From Moniliella sp. 'wahieum' (Eukaryota > Basidiomycota > Moniliellomycetes > Moniliellales > Moniliellaceae): 64,000 nucleotides of DNA. The DNA is taken from assembly GCA_003971905.1 (NCBI GenBank), contig RSEE01000114.1, positions 62,001-126,000 on the forward strand. Reading direction: 5' to 3'. The position numbers were made by a program, and so were the translations under genes. A model generated the notes under the pieces. It was given only the letters and a program-made list of their open reading frames with translations. It did no database searches and was not told the origin of the DNA. The stretch's first letter is position 1; every line of letters starts with the position of its first letter. Below, in pieces: positions 12,021-24,090 of the stretch.

Positions 12021-12893
12021 GGCTCCAGGTGGTAGGGGGTGGCGAGTGCGAGTGCGGGGGAGGGAGGCTGGGGAAAAGAAAAATGCAGACCGAGCGGAAT
12101 GCAGGAGGGATGGGCAGTGATTATGATTCCGCCTGCGTGTGGCGACTCAATTTCAAACACGAGGCCCCGGCGCGTCTTGCGGTTGGGAGGCAGTTTGCGG
12201 CGGGGCAGCCCGCCTCCATTCCGTCGGTTGGACTGTGGCAGTGGGCACACGCCAGCACCGCCAGCCGCGCGTCGGGAGTGCTGTCCTGCAGAGCACCGCC
12301 TGCTGGACACGACAGAAGTGCCGCGGCAGAAAAACAATTGCCATCATGACAACGAAGAGGGCGCACCGTGCGATACACATGTCATCCACAGTAGGCCCTC
12401 TCCTGGCGAATGCGGAAGGAGGCTGGGGGCTGGAGGCCATAGCGTGGGGCAGAGGTAGACTGCTGCGGTGCCGGCGGTTCCGCCTTGCTTTCTTGCCGTG
12501 CCTTCGTTCCAGCACGTAGCCCACGCGCGCTGAGCGAGAGGGATGGCTTGCGCAAGAACGCGCTTCGAGGGAGGGCGGCTCGCCACCGCATCACGTGATG
12601 GTTGGAACGCCGCCACTCGGGCGGGTGGTCGTGGTGGAGGCGCGTGCTAGGGTTGGCGTCCTGGCTCAGGGACAGTGCAGCGCATTTGCCCGTGCCCGTC
12701 GGCGCTCGCCTGGGCTCAGGCCGCAGTCACGAACCAGGCGAGCTGTTGGGTGGGTCGTTGCCGCCACCACCACCACCACCACTCCTCCTCCTCCTCCCTC
12801 TCCCCGCCTCCACCGCCGCCACCACTACCACCACCACCGCTGCCCTCCCTCCCCCCCCCCCCTCCACCGCCACAGCCCTTCTCCCGCGCCACG
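12021..12893. other. Divergent promoter region, TRM112 / CRM1
   Basis: About 870 bp between two divergently transcribed genes. The last 130 bp before the CRM1 start are almost pure C/T with CCACCA runs, as in other fungal leaders. No TATA box was noticed. Confidence 0.5.
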
Positions 12894-15800
12894 ATGGATA
12901 CGCTCCTCGACTTTAGTCGGGAGCTCGACGTTGGCGCCCTCGACCAGGTTGCCGCCGTCATGTACACCGGCACGGGTGCCGACCAGAAACAGGCGCAGGA
13001 TCTGCTGCGCCAGTTCCAAGAACACCCCGACGCATGGCAACGCGTCCCCACCATCATCACCACCAGCTCCCGCAACGAGAGCAAGTACCTTGCCCTCCAG
13101 ATTCTTGACAAACTCATCAGCACCCGCTGGAAGACCGTCCGCCCGAGCAGCAGCAGGGCATTCGCAACTTTGTCGTCCAGACCACCATTGAGCAGTCGTC
13201 GGACGAAGCCAACCTCCGCCGCCAGCGCGTCTACATCAACAAGCTCAACTCCACCCTGGTTGAGGTACGTTGCGGCTTTTGTGGCCTCTGTACCCCCCCC
13301 CCCCCCCCCACTTACTAATGCTCCTTTCCCCTTGTCCCCACCCACAGATCCTGAAGCAGGAGTGGCCCCACGGCTGGCCCAACTTTATTCCTGAAATCGT
13401 CGCTTCCAGCAAGACGTCATGCCCATCTGCGAGAACAACATGCACATTCTGCGTCTTCTCTCGGAGGAGATCTTTGACTTTAGCGCAGGGTCGATGACCT
13501 CGGCCAAGGCGCAGGCTCTGAAGGAGCAGATGGTGTCGGAATTCTCCGAAGTTTCCGTCTCTGCTCGGAGGTGCTGGAGAAGGCACAGAAGCCTTCGTTG
13601 ATCAAGGCCACGCTTGACACCACTCTGCGTTTCATCACCTGGGTCCCGCTCGGCTTCATTTTTGAGACGACATTCATGGACACGCTTCTGAGCCGCGTAC
13701 GTTTGTCTCTGTGTGACGCTTGTATCGTATATTAACCTGTATGCAGTTCCTTGAGCACCCCGACTACCGCAACGTGACGCTCAAGTGTCTATCGGAAATT
13801 ACGCTGGTCAGCCTGCCGGACTATGATCAGCAGCTGCTGATTCTCTTCCAGCTGTCCATGTCGCGATCAACCGGATGCTGCCGCCGTCCGTCGATATTGC
13901 CAAGGGCTATGAAGACGGCTCGGACGAGGACCAGGAACTGATCAACAACCTTGCCATTTTCATCTCCACTTTCCTTACCCATCACCTCAAGCTTATCGAG
14001 ACGGAAGACCACCGCGCCTTGCTCGAGAATGCGCACATGTACCTCATCAAGATTGCCATGGTGCCCGAGAAGGAGATCTTTAAGATCTGTCTCGAGTACT
14101 TTAGCAAGTTGACCCAAGAGTTTTACGAGGAGATGCAAAAGATGCCAGTGTCCAACCCAATCTTGGGCCTCAACTTGGGCGGTGCATTTGGTGGGAACCA
14201 GTCCGAGGCGGCGGCGCTGGTGGCGATGCGCAAGACTATGTATGCCGACATTTGTCCAACCTGCGGATGGTGATGATTGAGCGCATGGTGAAGCCAGAGG
14301 AGTGCTGATCGTGGAGAACGACGAGGGTGAGATTGTTCGTGAAGTATTGAAGGAGTCGGACGCGATGGTCATGTATAAGAGCATGCGCAGCGTGCTTGTG
14401 TACCTCACGCACTCGACCCCGTCGACACGGAAAATATCATGACCGACAAACTCTCGCGCCAGGTCGATGGTTCCGAGTGGGGGTGGAACCCGCTTAATAC
14501 GCTTTGTTGGGCGATCGGATCGATCTCGGGAGCCATGTCGGAAGACTCGGAACGTCGATTCCTCGTGACAGTGATCCGGGATTTGCTGACGCTGTGCGAA
14601 GCCAAGAAGGGCAAGGACAACAAGGCGGTGGTTGCATCAAACATCATGTACATTGTTGGGCAATACCCACGTTTCTTGCGGGCGCATTGGAAGTTCCTCA
14701 AGACGGTGGTCAACAAGAACTTTGAGTTTATGCACGAGACCCATGAGGGTGTGCAAGATATGGCATGTGATACGTTCCTCAAGATTGCGCAGAAATGCCG
14801 GAGGCACTTTATCATCCAGCAGGCCGGCGAGGCCGAGCCGTTTGTTGATGAGATCCTCCATTCGCTCCACTTTACCACCAATGACTTGAGCCCCTCCCAG
14901 GTGCACACCTTTTATGAGGCGGTCGGCTTTATGATCTCGGCACAGACGGACCAAGATCAGCAAGAGCGGTTGATTGCCAAGTTGATGGAGCTACCCAATT
15001 CGGCGTGGAATAACGTATTGGAACAAGCACGAGCCAACGTCGATGTCTTCAGCTCCCCGGAGAACATCAAAGTTTTGGCCAATGTGCTCAAGACCAATGT
15101 GCCGCCTGCACCTCCATTGGCGGCGGCTTTCCTTCCGCAATTGGCCAGATCTACCTCGACATGCTCGAATGTACAAGAGCGTTAGCACCATCATCTCTGC
15201 CAAGGTCGAGGCCGAAGGGTTGATTGCGACCAAGACACCCATCGTACGTGGCTTGCGGACCATCAAAAGGAGATCCTGCGCTTGGTGGAGACCTATGTAG
15301 CGCGCGCGACCGACTTGCAGTACATTTCCACCTCGATGATCCCCACCTTACTTGAAGCGGTTCTGGGCGACTATGCCAACAATGTGCCCGACGCACGGGA
15401 TGCCGAGGTGCTCAACGTGATGGCTGCCATCACCAACAAGCTGGTGCCCTTCTCCTGCCCCAGATTCAACCGACGATCGATGCAGTGTTTGAGCCTACGC
15501 TGGCTATGATCTCGCTCGACTTTAGCGAGTTCCCCGAGCACCGCGTTGGATTCTTCCGTTTGCTGCGTGCCATCACAGAGAACTGCTTTGAGGCACTCCT
15601 CACCCTCCCGCCCGAGAAGTTCCGACTGACGATGGACAGCATCATCTGGGCCATCAAGCACACGATGCGCGATATTGCCGACCAAGGCTTGGTCATCATG
15701 CTCGAGCTGCTGGACAAGATGCGGTTGGCAGATGCCTCGGTAGCCCAAGCGTTTTACCAGACGTACTTGCTTGCCGTTTGCGCGACGTGTTTGCCGTCCT

Positions 15801-16233
15801 GACCGACGCGGACCACAAATCGGGCTTTGGGGGACAGTCGATGTTGCTGGCGAAACTGTTTGAACTGGTAGGCACGGTGCTGTGCTGGTACCGCTCGGTC
15901 CGGAAGTGGAGGCGGGACAGGCGGACAACAAGCTGTATGTGGAGCAGTACACGGCCACTATGCTGCACAATGCGTTCCCCAATATGGATCCGGCTTATGT
16001 GGAGCGGTTTGTGGTGGAGCTATTTTTGCGCGCGGGCCAGGCCGCCGCATACAAACAAGTTCTTCGCGACTTTCTCATCTCTCTCGCGCGAACAGAGTGG
16101 GGTGCGGTCGGACCATGCCGACTTGTACGTTGACGATAAGGAGGCTCAGGTGGCGGCCGAGATGGCCAAGGCGGGCGAAGTGCCGGGCATGCTCAAGCCG
16201 TCGCAGATGAAGGACGAGGACGAGGAACTGTGA
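12894..16233 (+). CDS. CRM1: Exportin-1 (CRM1/XPO1), nuclear export receptor
   Basis: Karyopherin that carries leucine-rich NES cargo out of the nucleus with Ran-GTP. The protein starts [19 protein letters not shown], the standard CRM1 N-terminus, and the importin-beta N-terminal domain follows. The very conserved central block around [20 protein letters not shown] lies at 14646-14704, and the acidic C-terminus ends at 16233. Introns are inferred at 13265-13347 and 13697-13746, both with GTACGT donors. The spliced length is about 1,069 codons, as expected. The frame is broken about ten times (for example near 13140, 13420, 13560, 13860, 14265, 14305, 14420, 15150 and 15780), always by one base in conserved sequence. 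The residue aligned with leptomycin-reactive Cys528/529 is Cys (codon 14766-14768). Confidence 0.96.
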
Positions 16234-16267
16234 GCATTCTTGGGTTTGTTTCGTTTGGGCTTAGGCC

Positions 16268-16318
16268 GCGCCCGCTCGCCCCCTCGCCCGCTCGCCCGCT
16301 CGCCCGCTCGCCCCCTCG
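16268..16318. repeat. CGCCCGCT/CGCCCCCT tandem repeat after CRM1
   Basis: Six near-identical octamers of the form CGCCC(G/C)CT just downstream of the CRM1 stop, in the 3' flank shared with the convergent glutamate-cysteine ligase gene. Confidence 0.8.
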
Positions 16319-16452
16319 TCGCATGTGTGGGTTCGTGTACGAAACGAAAAAAGAAAAGTATACTACAGGTTGGACTACTTTAAGCGACCAAGGGCAGGAT
16401 GTAAATAGAGCAAGTAGGATAGGACAAGTAGGCGTTTGGAGTTTGGAATCGG

Positions 16453-18791
16453 CTACGGTGTGGGGGCAGGGACAGGGGCAGGGGCAGGGTGCGCAGACGA
16501 GGGCGGAGAAGACGGGGCGGTACGCGCCAAGGCCGCTTGGTCTTGCGCGTGGGCGGCACGTCGACGAGCAGCGTACCAGTCGGGGAGGAAGCCCGGCGCA
16601 TCGAGTGTGCCTTGCTCAATCGCATCCAGCTGCTTCATCAGGTCGTAGTTGGTCTCGGCTGGCACTTGGCTGTCGTGCCGATAGGCGGGTGCGCCTGAAT
16701 AAAGTCGCGGATAAACGTCGCGGCCGTCTTGAGCTTGCCGCTGGCGCGATCCGAAACCAGTGCGAGGTACCGCTCCAACTCACACCGCGTCTCCACGTCC
16801 ATCCGCAGACGGTCGAGGTACGAGCGGACGAGCGGCACCAAGCCGGCAAACTCGCCCTGCGCCGCCGTGGGGTCAGCACGACTTGAAGGAAAGGGAAAAG
16901 GAAAGGTTAGGGGGGGGGGGGGGGACGGGACGTACGGTGCCATTGATCAATTCGTCAAGGGTGAACTCAGCGTCTTCATCTTGCGGCGCAGGCTCTGGGT
17001 CAGGCGAGATGGAGCGCGAGTCTGGGCAAGAAGCAAAAGCGGAGCGAGCAAACGAAGGCGGGTCCGAGGGCAACTCCTTCTCCAAACCCTGGGCGCGCGC
17101 ATGCGAGTTGAGCAGCGCGTCTTTACGGAACCCAGGCTTGCTGTTGGAACTAGCACTCGCCGTCGTGGCTGGTGTGGGCGGCGTACTGCATCGTTCCTTC
17201 TCGGCCGTCAGAGCTTCGCTCAACGCGTCCGGGTTGGGACCGGTAGAGGTAGAGGCAGTGGCGGGACGAACGCGCGCGGTGGCGCGAAATGTCTTTGCGG
17301 AAAAAGAAGCGTTGGGTGTGAATCGCATCGCGTTGCTGGGCGCGCTGCATGTTGATGTCCACCTTGGACAGCGGCATGTAAAAGTTCAGTCCAAAACTCA
17401 GGATGGCACGGGTGAGAAGGACGACAAAGATGCTAAACGCAGCATTCTCAAAGTCGGTGATTTGCACTTCCATCGACCGTACCTCGACCCGCCATCCAAT
17501 CTTGCCACCCAGCGGCGGCGGCTTGAAACGCAGCGTCTGCCAGTTGGTGGACTGGATGTTCTCAAAGTGATCCAAGCTCTGCCGGTCGTCCAGGTCAACC
17601 TCTCAATGAAGATGACGAGCGGGTCACGAATAAGAGGTGGGCGAGGTGACGTGCCAAACGATCGTCTAGGCCATGCTCCTTGAGCCGCGCCAGCACACCT
17701 TCGTCCACAGGGAGAGGGTTGTCATTGTAGTAGGCCTTGTTGGCGGCATCGGTAGACAGGTAGGAATCGACAGAATCGTACCGGCTCTTGTTCATGTGCA
17801 TCCGGCCTTTTCCCTCGGTCAATGGCTTGAGCCCTTTCTCCTCGTCTGTCCGGTCGTCCACAGCGGCAGAGATGATGTTCCAACGCGCATCCACGTCGGC
17901 GAGCCAGCCGCGGTACACAGGGCTGGCCGCCGACAGAGCAAGGAGAAGGGGAGCGACCGGGATCAGCTGGTCATAGATCGTGCGCGCCTCCTTGACGGAG
18001 CATGCTTGAAACGTGGCCTGGAGACAGCAGCAGCCCATGCCAAAGCCCATGGCGTCCATGTAAATGTGATCGGGCAAAGCAGAGCCCTCAAACGCTTCGT
18101 TGTCTCCGGGGAAGAGAGAGCGATGGGGGATGGAAGGGTCGTGGAACGGCCGCGGGGTGTTCACGTCGTGGAAGACAGGCACATTGATGGCCACCTTTTT
18201 GCCGCGCCGCTTGCGGATGTTGGCAGTCAAGGTGGGGAAGCGGACGTGCTGGTTGATGACCTGGTCGGGCAGGAACAGACTCTGGCTCGCAGGGCCGTCA
18301 GGGACATGGGCGGGCTCGATAAAGGGTTTGCCGGGACGCGGAGCGCCGAGCATCGGGTAGCTCGTCACAGTCAGCGGCACCTCGTTGGGCCGGAGATGGG
18401 CACGGACAATGAGCCGGCGCAGACGCATGTCGGGTTCGACCTGGCGCAGCGCATTGGGGCTCGCTTCAAACGGCTGCCCCGGTGTGGTTTCCAGCATAAG
18501 CGGCCATACTCGGGGTGGAAGAGAGGGTAGGAGGCGCTGCGTCCCTCGGCCGGCCTCGAGCTCGTGCAGGATCTCGCCCTGGCGGAGACTGAGCGGGGCA
18601 TTGCGCGCCGCATCATCAAAGGCGACCACCACGTACTCGAGCTCATCGCCCCAGAGCATGTGGTCGCCCTGGCGGTCCTTGACGGCGTCCCAGAGATGGA
18701 GGAACTGGGTGATGCCATGCGTGCGCACATGGTCGGCGAGCTTCTGGGCGTCGGGCCAGTCGTAGGGCGTGCCGAGGGAGAGGAGACCCAT
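16453..18791 (-). CDS. GSH1: Glutamate-cysteine ligase catalytic subunit
   Basis: Makes gamma-glutamylcysteine from glutamate and cysteine with ATP, the rate-limiting step of glutathione synthesis in the cytosol. The start MGLLSLGTPYDW and the WGDELEYVVV motif mark the eukaryotic GCS family. The strictly conserved MDAMGFGMGCCCLQ stretch lies near 18015-18060 and the NKSRYDSVDSYL motif near 17770. The first 390 codons are intact. One frame break lies near 17600 and another near 17270. A 79-nt intron at 16857-16935 (GTACGT donor) rejoins the frame in phase 0. The spliced length, about 750 codons, fits the family. The C-terminus is Ala/Pro-rich. The gene converges on CRM1 with about 220 bp between stops. 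Confidence 0.95.
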
Positions 18792-19838
18792 GGGGAGGAC
18801 GGCGGAGGCGAGTGCGGGCGGGAGGAGCGGTGGGAGGGAGCGGTGGAGAGGCGACGGGTGCGGGTGCGGGTGCGGGTGCGGGTGCTGTGATAAAAAAAGA
18901 AACCCCGAAGAAAAGACGGGCCGAACCGATCAGCGCTCAGGACGTTAAATCCGGCAGTAGCACGCTATCGACCATCAGCCACCGCGGGCGTGTCCGACGC
19001 GCACAGCCGGCCGGCGCCCGTCGCCGCCATCGCCCACTAAGTACTACCATCCGCACCGCCGATCGACGCATGGAGCCATGTCGCCCTCCTGCCTGCGTCT
19101 GGGCGGCACGCGGGGATTGGTCTGTAGCGTCATTCATCATGCGTCCACCCATCCATCCCTCCATCCATCCATCCATCCATTCTCGACAGGGGGCAGGAGG
19201 CGTCGGCTAGGCGCGGGTAATTTGCCCCGTGGCAGTCCCGTGTGGGGAGCGCGTTGCCTGGCCAGTGTGCGCTGTGCGAGCAGGGACGCAGTTTCTTTCC
19301 ACACAGAACCTGCGGCTGCCGTCTCCTATCCGGGTAGGCCACGCCGTTGCTTGTTGCGTGGATCCACAGCGCACTCGAGGCCCAGCAAGCTACCGAGCGC
19401 GCTTAACGCTTAACTTAACGCCATACGCTCACCAGCCAACCTTATTGCGCATTTTCGTTTCAGCTCAACGTTCAGTTGAACTTGAACGCTGAACGAACAG
19501 GCGCTGCGCTCTCCCGCCCCGCCTGTGCGCTCACGCACTCCGTACTCAGTACTCATTTCTCCGCCGCCCGCTCGCTAGCACGCCATTCCAGCCCAACCCC
19601 CTGTCCTGCGTCCACCCCACCCACCTTGCCTACCTCCGCACCCACACCCACACTAAAAGATACAAGATGCATTCATCAGGCCACACGCACACCGCCCATA
19701 CACCAGCGCAAAAAAGCTAGCAGCTTTAAGCACGCTGGCTGCCCCCCCCCACCGCCTCGTCTCTCTCGTCCCAACGTCCAACTCACGTCGAGCCAGTGGT
19801 GGCGCCCGGGGCGTACTTTACTTCGGCAGCGGCCTCAG
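18792..19838. other. Promoter of GSH1 and 3' flank of MAF1
   Basis: Contains five GGGTGC-type hexamers at about 18857-18886 close to the GSH1 start and an imperfect CATC tandem run near 19145-19180. An array with TCA-ACGT-TCA and TGA-ACGC lies at 19465-19495. No gene was recognised. Confidence 0.5.
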
Positions 19839-21259
19839 CTACGGCTCCAGCTCCAGCTCCGTCCGCAACACCGAGGGCGAAGCGTGGGGGGAGTCGTGGG
19901 GGAAAGGCGAGTGGGCCGACGGGCCAGGCGAACGGGAAGGTTGTCGTCCGCCGCGTTGGAGCGCCCGGCGAGCCGGCGTGGTGGGTCGCAATGCTTGTCC
20001 GGCCATGGCGAAGGAGACGGCTTCCTGAGCAGGAGGGGGGCCAGGCGCAGGAACATGAACATGAGCGTGAGCATGAGCAGGGGCAGCGGCAGCGGCAGGA
20101 GCAGGCATGAGGACCGCCTGGCTCGGTCTTCGTGCTGGGACCGTGTCGATGGGAGAGTCCGAAACGCGCCGCGCCCACACATTGACAAAGCAGACGTTTG
20201 AGACGGCGGTTGTAGAAGAAGGCATAGGTCGTCCACAGTACTCCACCCCCGGACGAGTCGAGCGCACCGCGCGGGGGCGCATCGTCCCCCGCGTCCGACG
20301 ATGCTTCGGACGGCGGGGACTCGCCCCGAAACCCGCCTGCGTAATCTTCATCAAAGACCAGGTCGTCGTCAGAGGGTTTGCGCTCGTGGTGCTGGTGGAC
20401 CGGGACAAAGGGCGCCGGGTGCGCCTCGTGCGCCCACTCGTCCGGTTCGGAACCGAGATCGTCGTACTCGCTCCCCACGCCCATTGGTGCAGGCTCCATC
20501 TCGTCCGTATCAATCTCGCCTGTTGCATGCGGATCGGCCTCGAGCGAAGGATGGAACGTGAACACCTCACAATCGTTCACGTCCATAATGTCGTCCACGA
20601 CCGAGGCCAACTGTGCGCCGGGGCCAAGCGGGGGAGGAAAGGAGGAGCTGGTGGGGCTGGATGGGCTGCCGAGGAGCGAGGGCAGGGCACCAGGAAGGGC
20701 AGAGAAGGAGCGTGGCGTGCCCGAAACAGCGGACAGGTGGCGCAGGGTGGTGCTGAGGCTCGACAGCACGCCGTGGGGACTGGCTTCGGCGCGGAAATCA
20801 GCGGGATTGACCGCGCTAAAGTCGTGGTCGGGGAAGGCGAGGTTGAGGGCGGTGATGAGGGTGAAGAGGACCTTGCGGGCCTGCGGGTCGTTGAGCGGGC
20901 CAAAGGCCGAGTCGAAGCTGCCTTGGTCGAGACCATCAGGGAGGGAGAGGGAGAGGGAAACGGAATTGGAATGGGAATGGGAATGGGGGGGAGAGGGGCG
21001 GAGAGGTCTGGCTCTGGAGGGACGTGCTGAGCGGGGGCGCGTCTGCGGCGTCGACGGATCGGGAGAGGAGGAGGTGTGCGTCGCGCTGGGCGGCAGCACG
21101 GGCAGTGTAGTGCTGCTCGAGGGCACGGAGCAGACGGCGTTCGCGCGACACGGCCTTGCACGAGTAGGCCTCGAGACGCGTAAAGATGCGCACGTCGGAC
21201 GACTCGAAGGTGAGCGCGCGCGAGAGGAGCTCGAGCTCGGGGTAGTCGAGATACTTCAT
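19839..21259 (-). CDS. MAF1: MAF1, repressor of RNA polymerase III
   Basis: Global negative regulator of Pol III, controlled by TOR/PKA phosphorylation and nuclear entry. All three conserved boxes are visible. The A box begins at the start codon (MKYLDYPELELLSRAL, then RLEAYSCK). The B box includes FGPLNDPQARKVLFTLITALN. The C box includes FFYNRRLKRLLC, preceded by an acidic linker. A box and B box lie in different frames; the switch falls in the Ser/Pro/His-rich linker near 20950-21100 and could be a sequencing error or a small intron. After the C box two frames stay open. The His/Pro/Ala-rich one ending at 19839 is preferred, but the true stop is uncertain; the alternative ends at 19783. 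Confidence 0.9.
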
Positions 21260-21949
21260 GGGGGCAAAAGCGGGGGGCAGAGGAGGCAGGAGGGCAACAG
21301 CCAAGGCCTGGCCGCAGATGGTGGCTGCGGGCGACGCGGCGTCTGATTTCTGATTGCGCTGACGCGTCGGGGGGGGGGGAGGGGAGAGGGCAGAGGCTGC
21401 GCTGTGCTGCCTCGTGCCCAGCCCCCTCTCACATCTCACGTAAGCCACGGCTAGACACGCGCACGTGCGCTGACACTGCCCCCCTGCTCCACGTGCGCTG
21501 TGCTGGCCCTTGTCCTCCCACGCCCCTGTCTGCTTATCGCGTCTCCATTCCGCCCGGCGCGGGGCCTGCTGGCGGAACACCCCCCCTGACGTCACCTGAC
21601 CCTGGCGCCGCCTCTGCCCACTGGAAAAAGCACAGGCCACCCCCATCTGCATCACCTCACACTACTATTACGGACCCCATTCTGGTACCAGTGATTCCAG
21701 CGTGTCCGACGACGTCCCTCGGAGCCAGAAGGGGCCTGGGGTATCAGCGATATCAGCATGTGCGCATGCGCATGCGCTTCATATCAAAGCGCCGCTCATG
21801 GCCCCATCTCCCACGTCTCAAGAGTACAGTTGTGGCGCTGATGGGTCCAGGATGCGCGCACCTCCCTATGGACTAGCTGACGACTAACGGCTGACACCAA
21901 ACCTATACTCATCCTCATCACGCAATGCCATATGCATTGGATACTCGCA
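21260..21949. other. Spacer upstream of MAF1
   Basis: About 690 bp. It holds the MAF1 promoter, with a G-rich run near 21368, and the 3' flank of the next minus-strand gene. No further feature was seen. Confidence 0.5.
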
Positions 21950-22819
21950 TTAATCACTGTCACTGTCCGAAGAGTCGTCGCTGCTGCCCCCTCCTCCGAC
22001 AGCGACCACGGCAAGTGTCTTCTTCTTGTCGTGCGTGCTCCACATGTGCACGGCATCGTTCGTTGCAATCCTCTGGGCCACGTCTTTGTTCAGCGCCTTG
22101 GCGCTCGGTTCGTGGGACTTTCAGCTGATTCTCAAGTCCATATATGTGCACGTGAGACGCCCCCGGGATGAACTACTTTCTCGTTTCGTTCCTCCCCGTC
22201 GTGACTGGGCCCTTCTCGTAGTTGCGCATCAATACTTTCTGGCCGTCTTACTCTATCATGCACTTCTTGGTGCAGACGTGCTGAATACTGTGCCCATACC
22301 TTGACAAAGTCCGCGAGCTGGGAACGGCCCAGATCCTTGTCGGTGAGAGATTGTTGTACCACGCCAATCTGGGTCCTTAGCTGCTCAAACTGCGGCAGGG
22401 ACAGCGCCCGGGCTCATCAAAAAGCCCTTCCTCCACAGATCGTGCGTCTCGAATTGGTTCAGTCCGATGATCCCGGCCCTTGTCTTCGGTAAAGCAATTC
22501 CCTTCAGGGATGAGCGAGTGGTGGATGGGCGGCTTCTCACCATTCTTCTCGAACTTGTTCCTGTCGGCGACACAAGAGAGCAGCACAGCAGGTTGGAGGT
22601 CACAGTCCATATTGTAGCCATCTGACATCTGATCGCCGATAATCTGGGTTGGTTCAAGCACAGCACACTCGAACAAGCCCCGCACAATACAGTCGGGCAG
22701 ATGGTCCCTGCGCATGGCACGCGTTCAGAGGGGCACCAACGTCTTGCCTAAAGGCGAGCAGGGGGAAACCCGATTGAGATCACGGACGACTCGCACCCCG
22801 ATTCGACCCCTTCGGACAT
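21950..22819 (-). CDS. Unrecognised protein with acidic Ser/Asp tail
   Basis: I do not recognise the family. A start at 22819 (MSEGVES) opens a frame of about 30 codons. A one-base shift near 22725 leads into a good reading containing FECAVLEPTQIIGDQMSDGY, two Cys and FEKNGEKPPIHH. After another shift near 22410 the reading LSLPQFEQLRTQIGVV continues to a donor at 22299. A 175-nt intron (22125-22299) is inferred. After one more shift the last exon reads KDVAQRIATNDAVHMWS and ends in GGGGSSDDSSDSDSD before a TAA at 21950-21952. The amino-acid flow across the shifts looks truly coding, and the acidic tail resembles nuclear or CK2-target proteins. It could instead be a decaying gene. Confidence 0.5.
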
Positions 22820-23325
22820 CCCCCCACCTAAAAAGGAGTCCAGTGCGTAGTGACTAGGCAAGTGACTTGGGACTAATAGTGAGATGCTAGTGATGCGGGA
22901 CGCACTGTCCCCTTTTGTCCTTCTGGGTCTTGCGTCCCAATTCTAGGCTCTTTTCCCCGCCAAGGTCTCCCATCGTACACCCTGCACCCAGCTCCCCCGC
23001 ACCCATCCAGGGCACTCTGTTCCCCGCTCCCAACTCTCCGCGCTCAAAGTCCAACATTCAACAGCCCTCTCCCTTTTCCCCTTCAAACTTATGCTCTCGA
23101 TATGGGTTGGGGGCACATGGATATATGAACTGCAATTTCTCCGTATGCGTCTCTCATAGGAGGTAATACCTAGTCCCTATACCTCGTGCTGATGTCGATG
23201 ATGTCGATGAAGTTCAAGGTAGAGGTTGAACGGGCAAGCTGTGTCTTACGCGCCAGGATATGCGCCCCTACGCTCTCCCATGCTTCATGCCTCCCATGTC
23301 CCTTCCATCAGGGTTGGACGATCTA

Positions 23326-23370
23326 TCAAGCTTGAAGCTTGAAGCTTAAAGCTTTTGAAGCTTGAAAAGC
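23326..23370. repeat. 7-bp lattice array (core AGCT)
   Basis: TCA, TGA, TGA and TAA stand exactly 7 bp apart, each followed by AGCT (23326-23353). After a two-base slip comes another TGA-AGCT-TGA. This is the cleanest single-core array in the window. Confidence 0.9.
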
Positions 23371-23809
23371 AAAGGCAGAACCATGCGGAGGATGGTGATG
23401 ACCACATTTCGCATGGACCCCTCACCCTTCGCTTCCCCTGGTTCGATTCGTGCCGCCACAGACACGCTTGTTGCCAGCGAAGCTCCAGTAGGAGGGTACA
23501 TACGCCGGCAGCAGCAGTGTTGCATGAGCTAGTGTTGGTGGGTTCTGCGCCAATTAACGCTGTAGCGCGTAGCCACCATTGAACCTTTCAAATCCGAGTT
23601 GCGGCGCAAGCGCACAGACCAGATCATGCAGACGCATACACTGCCCCCTTGCTTGACGGATGCATGGCATCCGATTGGTGTCGCCCGACACATGCGGACA
23701 CTGTCACAGGTCACATGTCATGCATGTCACGGAGGAAGGGTTCTCCTGTGCGTTGGTCGTTTTCCTGCTCCGCCCATAGGACGCAGGCATAAGCCTCTCC
23801 CCTACGGCC

Positions 23810-23816
23810 TATATAA
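23810..23816 (+). promoter_or_regulatory. TATA box of metallothionein candidate
   Basis: TATATAA about 70 bp upstream of the ATG at 23884, followed by a C/T-rich leader. It is the most consensus-like TATA element seen before any gene here, as expected for a strongly inducible small gene. Confidence 0.55.
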
Positions 23817-23883
23817 CCTGCCCGCCGCACCACCTCTCCTTGGCTCTCTTCCCTCACCCCCACCTTTTCCCCCGCCATTGATC

Positions 23884-24090
23884 ATGTCTGTACGTCCTCC
23901 ACCTCTCTGCCTGCCTAGGCGACCCACCTCCCTTCCGGGCGGGCAACTGACGCTCTACTGGCCTTGGCGCTCGTACATGGACATGATATTTGACAGTGCC
24001 CTGTGGACCAACTCGTCGTGCTCGTGCAGCAGCGCCTCGACGGCCTGCTCGTGTGGCACGACATGCTCGTGTGAGGGGTGCAAGAAGTAA
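23884..24090 (+). CDS. Candidate metallothionein (short Cys-rich protein)
   Basis: Metallothioneins bind Cu, Zn or Cd through Cys-x-Cys clusters in the cytosol. A TATA box, C/T-rich leader and ATG at 23884 are followed after two codons by a GTACGT donor. The next good acceptor gives an intron at 23890-23996. Exon 2 ends CSCSSASTACSCGTTCSC plus EGCKK and stop, with seven Cys in Cys-x-Cys spacing. The spliced reading is one base out of frame with this Cys-rich end; a one-base error in the CCC run near 23999 would fix it and give a protein of about 34 residues, a normal size for fungal metallothioneins. Without the error the spliced frame stops early and is not Cys-rich. The function is inferred from Cys spacing and size only. 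Confidence 0.5.
   Translation: MSVRPPPLCLPRRPTSLPGGQLTLYWPWRSYMDMIFDSALWTNSSCSCSSASTACSCGTTCSCEGCKK

Larger units (their letters stand above)
22820..23883. other. Spacer with repeat array, upstream of metallothionein candidate
   Basis: About 1 kb without a supported gene. It holds the HindIII-like array at 23326-23370, a TCA-CATG-TCA-TGCA run at 23711-23724 and a TATA box at 23810. Confidence 0.5.

Noticed and set aside
17673..18530. 285-codon plus-strand frame opposite GSH1
   Set aside because: Antisense shadow of the glutamate-cysteine ligase gene.
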